Shown piece after piece: positions 58,081 to 64,000 of a stretch of DNA of 64,000 bases. Source of the stretch: Raphanus sativus (Eukaryota > Streptophyta > Magnoliopsida > Brassicales > Brassicaceae). The notes beneath the pieces were generated by a model that did no database searches, had not been told where the DNA came from, and saw only the letters and a list, made by a program, of their open reading frames with translations. Location of the stretch: contig NC_079516.1 of the NCBI RefSeq assembly GCF_000801105.2, forward strand, positions 6,324,001 through 6,388,000, read 5' to 3'. Made by a program: the position numbers and the translations under genes. Position 1 is the first letter of the stretch; every line of letters starts with the position of its first letter.

Positions 58081-61000
58081 AATAATTGAAAAATTATCGT
58101 CTTCTAAGAAAAAGAAAGACCAGCAACTTCATTAGCGTTAGTCGTTACCGTGGATCACCATCTTTTACTCGTTCAACCAATGAGATATGAAAAATAAATT
58201 ATATATCCCCTTAAACTTTTTATATTCTTGGATGAAGAACGTACTATTTTATAATAAGATAAGTTCATGAAGCTACTTTTTTTTGTAAGATATAAAACAT
58301 AACTAAAAATTAATAGAGCGAGTGAAATAGTGAAAAAAATTACGCAAGGTTAGTTTATTATTTAGCGTAGAATCGGTAAAAATAATAATAGCAGTCGTTC
58401 ATCATGTACACAGTATCCAATAACCCATCCCGACACGTCCGGATTGATTTGACACTCGTTTACGTCTTTATTGATCCAATAATGTTTTTTTTATTTTGAC
58501 ATATTTTTGTATTTTCTTAATTTAAACCAAAATTACAATGCTGTCAAAAAATTACATTAAAAGTTTCACAGGAAAAAATATAGTGGCCACACACTCATTT
58601 GCTTGTCAATCAGTTCTTCTGAACTTATAAAAGTTATATATTTGTAAAGAAAACACGATCCTTAATGACGATTATGTGGTCTAAGTATAACCAACTATTT
58701 TTGCATAATGATTTTTAATACAAAGTTATATATGTAAATGCATGTATGTATAATACATTTTTCACTTTAATTTATTTGATATGGTTTAATGGAAAACATG
58801 ATTGAGTATCTATGTTATAAAAAAAGATCAAGCTACACACTAGACACGAAGCCGAAAGATGTGCAGTTTTAACAAAAGGTTAAGCTTTAAATTTTTTAGC
58901 CGAAGGTTCTAATGCATTCAAATGTTTAAAAGCTTTACTTTTTTCTTTCTCGCTACAAAGAAAAAGCTCACTCAAAACTATACTAATCTTCTCCTTTTAG
59001 TTACTTTACTAACTTCCAAATATATAGTTTACATTTATAATCAACTCCATTATTTAATTATAGCTCGAACAATTATGTAAAAGGATGACTTCTTTAATTG
59101 GAAGAGTAAATGGATTTTTTTTTTTAAAGAAGAAGAGCAAATGGCCAACACCGCATGACTCGTAGGATATGATGAGGATATTGGTATCTATTCTATTAAT
59201 TCTTCGACATGTCCAATTGATATGAAGTTTGGTCCAAACAATTTGTATATATATGTAACTACTTTGAGTCGTAAAGTATACCTATAACTACTTTTGCTTT
59301 AGTGGATTCCTTTATAGTAACCGTTTGATATTATCAACGGATCATATTTTCTTTTGTGAAATTTTCATCATTCGTGCTTTTACCTCCGACCATATATTAA
59401 ACGTGTCCAAATTATGTTCACCATTGTGTTTTTGGTAACAGAGTGGATTTTAATAGAAATAAATATTTATACAAATTTATTTAGTTTAACAGATTTAAAA
59501 TAGGTTATTTGATTAATAAATATTTATTATATTAAAAAAAAATTTCAAAAAACTTCAAAAAACTGGTCGATTTTCAGTGCGGGTTGGTTTTGATATTAGT
59601 TTTTGGATGTAACAATTTAAGAACCGTTTGAGTATATAAGCCACGTCTAGAATATAAAAATTTGATTTTCAAGTCAATTCCAAGTCAGATTTTAGAAATT
59701 ATATCACAATTGACTACTAAGAAATTAAATATAATATATCGCAAACTTTATGAATAAGGTTTAAAAATAATTTCTAGAATGTATATGGTACAATTGTATA
59801 GTTATGGAACTTGATATATTTAATATATTTACCCAAAATTATATTAAATATTAAAAAAAATGTTTACAAAAAATAACATAAATATAAAAATAAAGTTTCT
59901 TAAAAAGTTAAAACAAAAATATACCCGTCTTTTGATCCATGATGTAATTTCATGAAAACAATCAGTTATGTTTTCCGGGTACATAGATATGTCTTGGTTT
60001 TTAAACTGCCTTTATTAACCGTTTGTTATCACTTATTGCATCACATTAAAAAAAGGAATTTACTATGTCAGTGTGTTGTATTATACTATCTATTAATCGA
60101 AACTTAACTAAACAAAAACCAGCCATCAATGTATAGTAACATCGATAACCGAAACGAATGCAATAATGGCCACGATATTAATATAGTCACCCGTTTCATT
60201 CTTCTAACCAAATTAACTCAGATCCAAAATGAATATGAACCATAATATGTAACATACTTCTGTGTAATCATATTATTCATTATTCATTTTCTTTTTTAAT
60301 AAAAATCATTATTCATTATTCATGCTACAATATAATAAGTAGCACTATAAAGATAAGAATTTTTCACCCAACTATCAAATTTCAGTTTCGTTCCGAACAT
60401 CTAAACATTTAATAATTAGTGAAAATAAGTATATTTTTGCAGCTATATTTATAGGTTCAAAAATGTGGAAGAAAAATTAGATATTCAGAGATATATTTGG
60501 TTACAACCTGGATTTTATAAAAATTATATTTTTTCAAAAAATATTAAACAAAAAATATATCCGTTATTTTAAGAGTGGATCATAAATTTGGTTCAATTAT
60601 TTGAAAAAATCGATTTGCTGATGTGGGTTATGAGTATTTTATTCGAGGTGGGTGCGGGTAGGTAGATTTTGGATTGCGGGTACCCGCCGATCCGAAAAAT
60701 ATTTAAAAATAAAAATAAAAAGAAAAGTAAACACTTTTGAAAAAACATGGTAACTAAAAAAATTTAAAGTTTTTAAAATATATAATTTTATTATAAATAT
60801 AGTTTTATATTTTTATATTTTTATAATAATTAAATTAAATAATTATTTTTAAAAAAATTATAACCCGTGGATATCCGTAAAATTAAATGGTGAAGGTGCG
60901 GTATAACTTATTTGTTTGCTGGTTGTGCGGATAATATTTTTGACCAAACAAAATTGAAATCCGCGGGTTGGCGGGTTCGAACGGAAATATACCAGAACAA

Positions 61001-61598
61001 TTTTTAAATTTCTACTATTTAATAAAATATATTTTAATTGAGATTTATACACAAATATGATTATAAAAAAAATATAAATATAATCACAAAAAATATGAGA
61101 ATTAAATTAAAACAAAAAATATGAGAATTAAAGGGCGGGCCAGAATCTAGTTACCCGTTAAATCGTAAGGATGGATTTGATTAGTATCCGATGATTCCGC
61201 AATCGATTCTAAAATTACAAAATACACGTATGTAATGTGTACCTTCTCAATGATTCACTATTATTTCACTTTATTTCACTTACTGTATTTAATCATATAT
61301 AACAAAAATTTTAATTGATCTTCTAATTTATCAAAAGTTGTATACTCATAAGTGGATTTTCAATCTTAATTTACCACACCTTTTGATCCAACGTAATCGT
61401 ACTCGTTCTACATTTATTTTTTTGGTATTAATGTTAACTTTGTTATAACATTTTATGATCGCAAAAGCCCCAAACCAAACCAAACCGTAATATCAACATG
61501 TACAAGATCCTGAAACGGTCTTGAATTACTAATATAATTGTTGGGAAAAAGAAGAATTACTACTAAAATTAAAACAGTGTAACGATTTTTTTTTTCTT
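58081..61598. other. Intergenic, AT-rich, with a Helitron-like 3' end
   Basis: No gene seen. Degenerate CGGGTACCC/GCGGGTT-type text lies at 60.6-60.98 kb, and GGGCGGGCCAGAATCTAGT at 61134..61151 resembles a Helitron 3' end without a complete hairpin. No matching 5' end was located. Confidence 0.5.
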
Positions 61599-62050
61599 TT
61601 AGTGTAACAATTTAAGTCTGTCGTCAGAATTAATCCAACACATATGTTGCACCAGAAGAACAACGAGATGCTTTATACCTGGAAGAGTCAGAGATTCATA
61701 TTGGCATATACAGTTTTCAGATAAGATCTTCATGATTTTACTCCACAACACTTCTTTCCCTTGACATGAAAATGAACAATCTCGTCTTTCAGATGCCTTT
61801 GAGCTGTGCCAGTTCGAGATCCTGATGATGAACATGCCATGTATAATGTTTCCAAGGCTTTCAAATGTAGCTTAGATCGAGAATCTTCAATTGGTTAACT
61901 CTTTTGATGACATAGTGGTAAACTAAGACTACTTGACGTTGCAATTCGTTCCTCTCTTTGCTCCACTTCGCGGTCTACTACTTCAAGATCATAACGCTCC
62001 GTATCGGTTTCACATAACTCTTGTCCCTTGCCTCGGCTCTAGAAATGGTG
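61599..62050 (-). pseudogene. Unassigned coding remnant with an LRR-like phrase
   Basis: The minus strand has a 78-codon frame ([19 protein letters not shown]) preceded, in other frames, by [11 protein letters not shown] and [20 protein letters not shown] is typical of leucine-rich repeats. By position this could be what is left of the LRR-containing TSK/BRU1 gene expected between IDL4 and eL30, but I cannot confirm that from sequence. Confidence 0.35.
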
Positions 62051-62265
62051 TTTGGTCTTAGCACTATGGGTTTTGTCCATTAAAATGATGGATTTACAAG
62101 TACCACGTTCTTTCTGTACAATTTATGAAGACTGATCTTCCCTTCATATGCTCACCAAACAGAGTCTCATCCATTTTAATTTTTAGCATTATCAGAAAGG
62201 GGAAGCTCTTTGAGATCCTACAAAAGGTCTAGTTGACTGTTTAAAAGGAGAACACAGTGTCTTAT

Positions 62266-62949
<684 letters not shown>

Positions 62950-63417
62950 TTGTTGATTTTGATCGAGCTGTTATGTTTTTTGTTATCCTATCTCTCTCTG
63001 CTTTATGAAAACTCTTATGTCTTCTTCAAAGATTGTTAGGTTGTTTTTGGTTTCTAAACTCCTTAATGGTTAATGATATTATCGTTTCTCAATTTTGAAA
63101 TGAAAAACTCAATTTCTGTTACATCCATTGGTTTAATTTGTAATGCTCGACGTAATTGCATGTTTAAATCATCACCTTCATACAACGAGACCAATCTCTG
63201 ATATGTTCAACATCATTTGACCAAATCAAAAAGCTTCAACCTCCACCATATAAGAAACAACAAAACCATGAGAAACTCTTCACACTGTAGGAAACTTTCT
63301 ACACTTTCAGGGAGAGCGAAGTGCTTGTTCTTGTTCAAGAAACAAAATTAAACTCGGAAAATAAAAAAAGAAATCCACCAATGATATGTCTTTGTTGTGT
63401 TTTTTTTTTAAAACTAC
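62950..63417. other. Convergent 3' flanks of eL30 and WNK6
   Basis: Contains both 3'UTRs. No additional gene seen. Confidence 0.55.
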
Positions 63418-63977
63418 TTAAACAGCTTGTTCTACCTTCTTATGAGATAGCTTTCTCTTTGTCTCCATTATTGCTTCTTCTCTCTTCTTTGCTATCTCTT
63501 TCATCTCTTCCTGATACTTAGCCTCTATCTCCTCCAGTTCCTGCCTTAACCTCTCTTCTTCCTCCAAACTCACCGGTTCTGTTGCCTCCTCTGCTTCTTG
63601 GTTAGAGCTCCCGTTTTCTCCTTTTAAGGCATCCACATACTGCTTCTCTTCATCTTCTGATCTTGGGCAATCCGAGGTCCAAGAGTGCCTAACCGACTCA
63701 CAAGCGTCGTGAAAAGCGGCCTCCTCTTGACTCTGCGGCTTATTAGCTTCGTTCTGATGGCTTCTTGAGCTCTGGTTCAGCTGCGAATGGATGAGATGAT
63801 CGACCGTGACGTCAGTTTTCCACGTGGGTATCATGTTGACAAGCAGTATGTCGATCAGTTCCGCTATAAACGTGACGTTCTGGTCAGTCAACTCGAGTTG
63901 CTCAACCATCTCACTCGACACCTTTGAAGCAGTGTCACCTTCTTGATAGAAGAGGAAATGAATGTTCCTCACTCGTC
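63418..63977 (-). CDS. WNK6: WNK kinase, C-terminal exon (WNK6), partial at window edge
   Basis: One exon, starting after a TTGCAG acceptor, encodes the last ~186 residues. It begins [20 protein letters not shown] and continues [20 protein letters not shown], the OSR1-C-like domain found after the kinase domain in plant WNKs. A polar linker follows, then a long charged coiled coil ([20 protein letters not shown]) before the stop. The kinase domain lies beyond the window. WNKs are Ser/Thr kinases that place the catalytic lysine atypically, and plant members are linked to ion balance and flowering time. The neighbour eL30 supports WNK6. Confidence 0.9.
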
Positions 63978-64000
63978 CTGCAACAAGAAACAGTAAAACA

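Overview
This is nuclear DNA from a flowering plant of the mustard family (Brassicaceae). The evidence is GT-AG introns, AT-rich spacers packed with Helitron-type termini, and a gene order that, as I recall it, follows the Arabidopsis thaliana block around At3g18590 to At3g18750. Several genes expected in that block are missing (nucleolin-like, DHHC, TSK) or survive only as relics (uracil-DNA glycosylase, UMP kinase, ankyrin). That is the fractionation pattern of a polyploid-derived Brassiceae-type subgenome. The species cannot be named from sequence alone.

Layout. 0-4.3 kb: early nodulin-like protein (+), then a 12-exon Has1-type DEAD-box helicase, RH51 (-). 4.6-8.0 kb: a 100-N gap flanked by near-identical 1.5 kb copies (probably unmerged contig ends), with a 1.37 kb Helitron. 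8.5-10.7 kb: an unrecognised repeat-like coding segment, then the last exons of a uracil-DNA glycosylase pseudogene split by a 985 bp hAT-like insertion. 12.6-15.3 kb: CCCH zinc-finger gene (-) with an apparent 1-nt insertion. 15.8-16.9 kb: M-type MADS gene AGL103 (-). 17.9-21.3 kb: GUX1 xylan glucuronosyltransferase (-), five exons, with a Helitron 285 bp upstream. 26.8-28.3 kb: decayed plastid UMP-kinase gene (+) next to intact MKS1 (-). 31.1-31.5 kb: a second UMP-kinase last exon tail-to-tail with an ankyrin PGG-domain remnant. 34.2-40.0 kb: Helitron-like termini, a second 100-N gap, a 2.2 kb region present twice, and a 65-aa ORF with its own TATA box. 41.0-42.2 kb: U-box E3 ligase PUB29 (-). 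44-47 kb: a SINE and a MAK11/PAK1IP1-like WD40 pseudogene. 47.3-53.5 kb: empty AT-rich DNA. 53.6-56.7 kb: candidate Helitron carrying an RPA1-like OB-fold remnant. 57.0 kb: IDA-like peptide gene IDL4 (+). 57.8 kb: a second SINE. 62.5 kb: ribosomal protein eL30 (+). 63.4-64 kb: the C-terminal exon of kinase WNK6 (-), cut by the window edge.

The genes are independent eukaryotic transcription units and form no operon or joint pathway. I found no new biochemical system. The points of most interest concern genome dynamics and assembly: two gap-associated duplications, one with a Helitron-type insertion and its empty site side by side; a transposon-split glycosylase relic; an RPA-like remnant between Helitron-like ends; and a small conserved ORF of unknown function.
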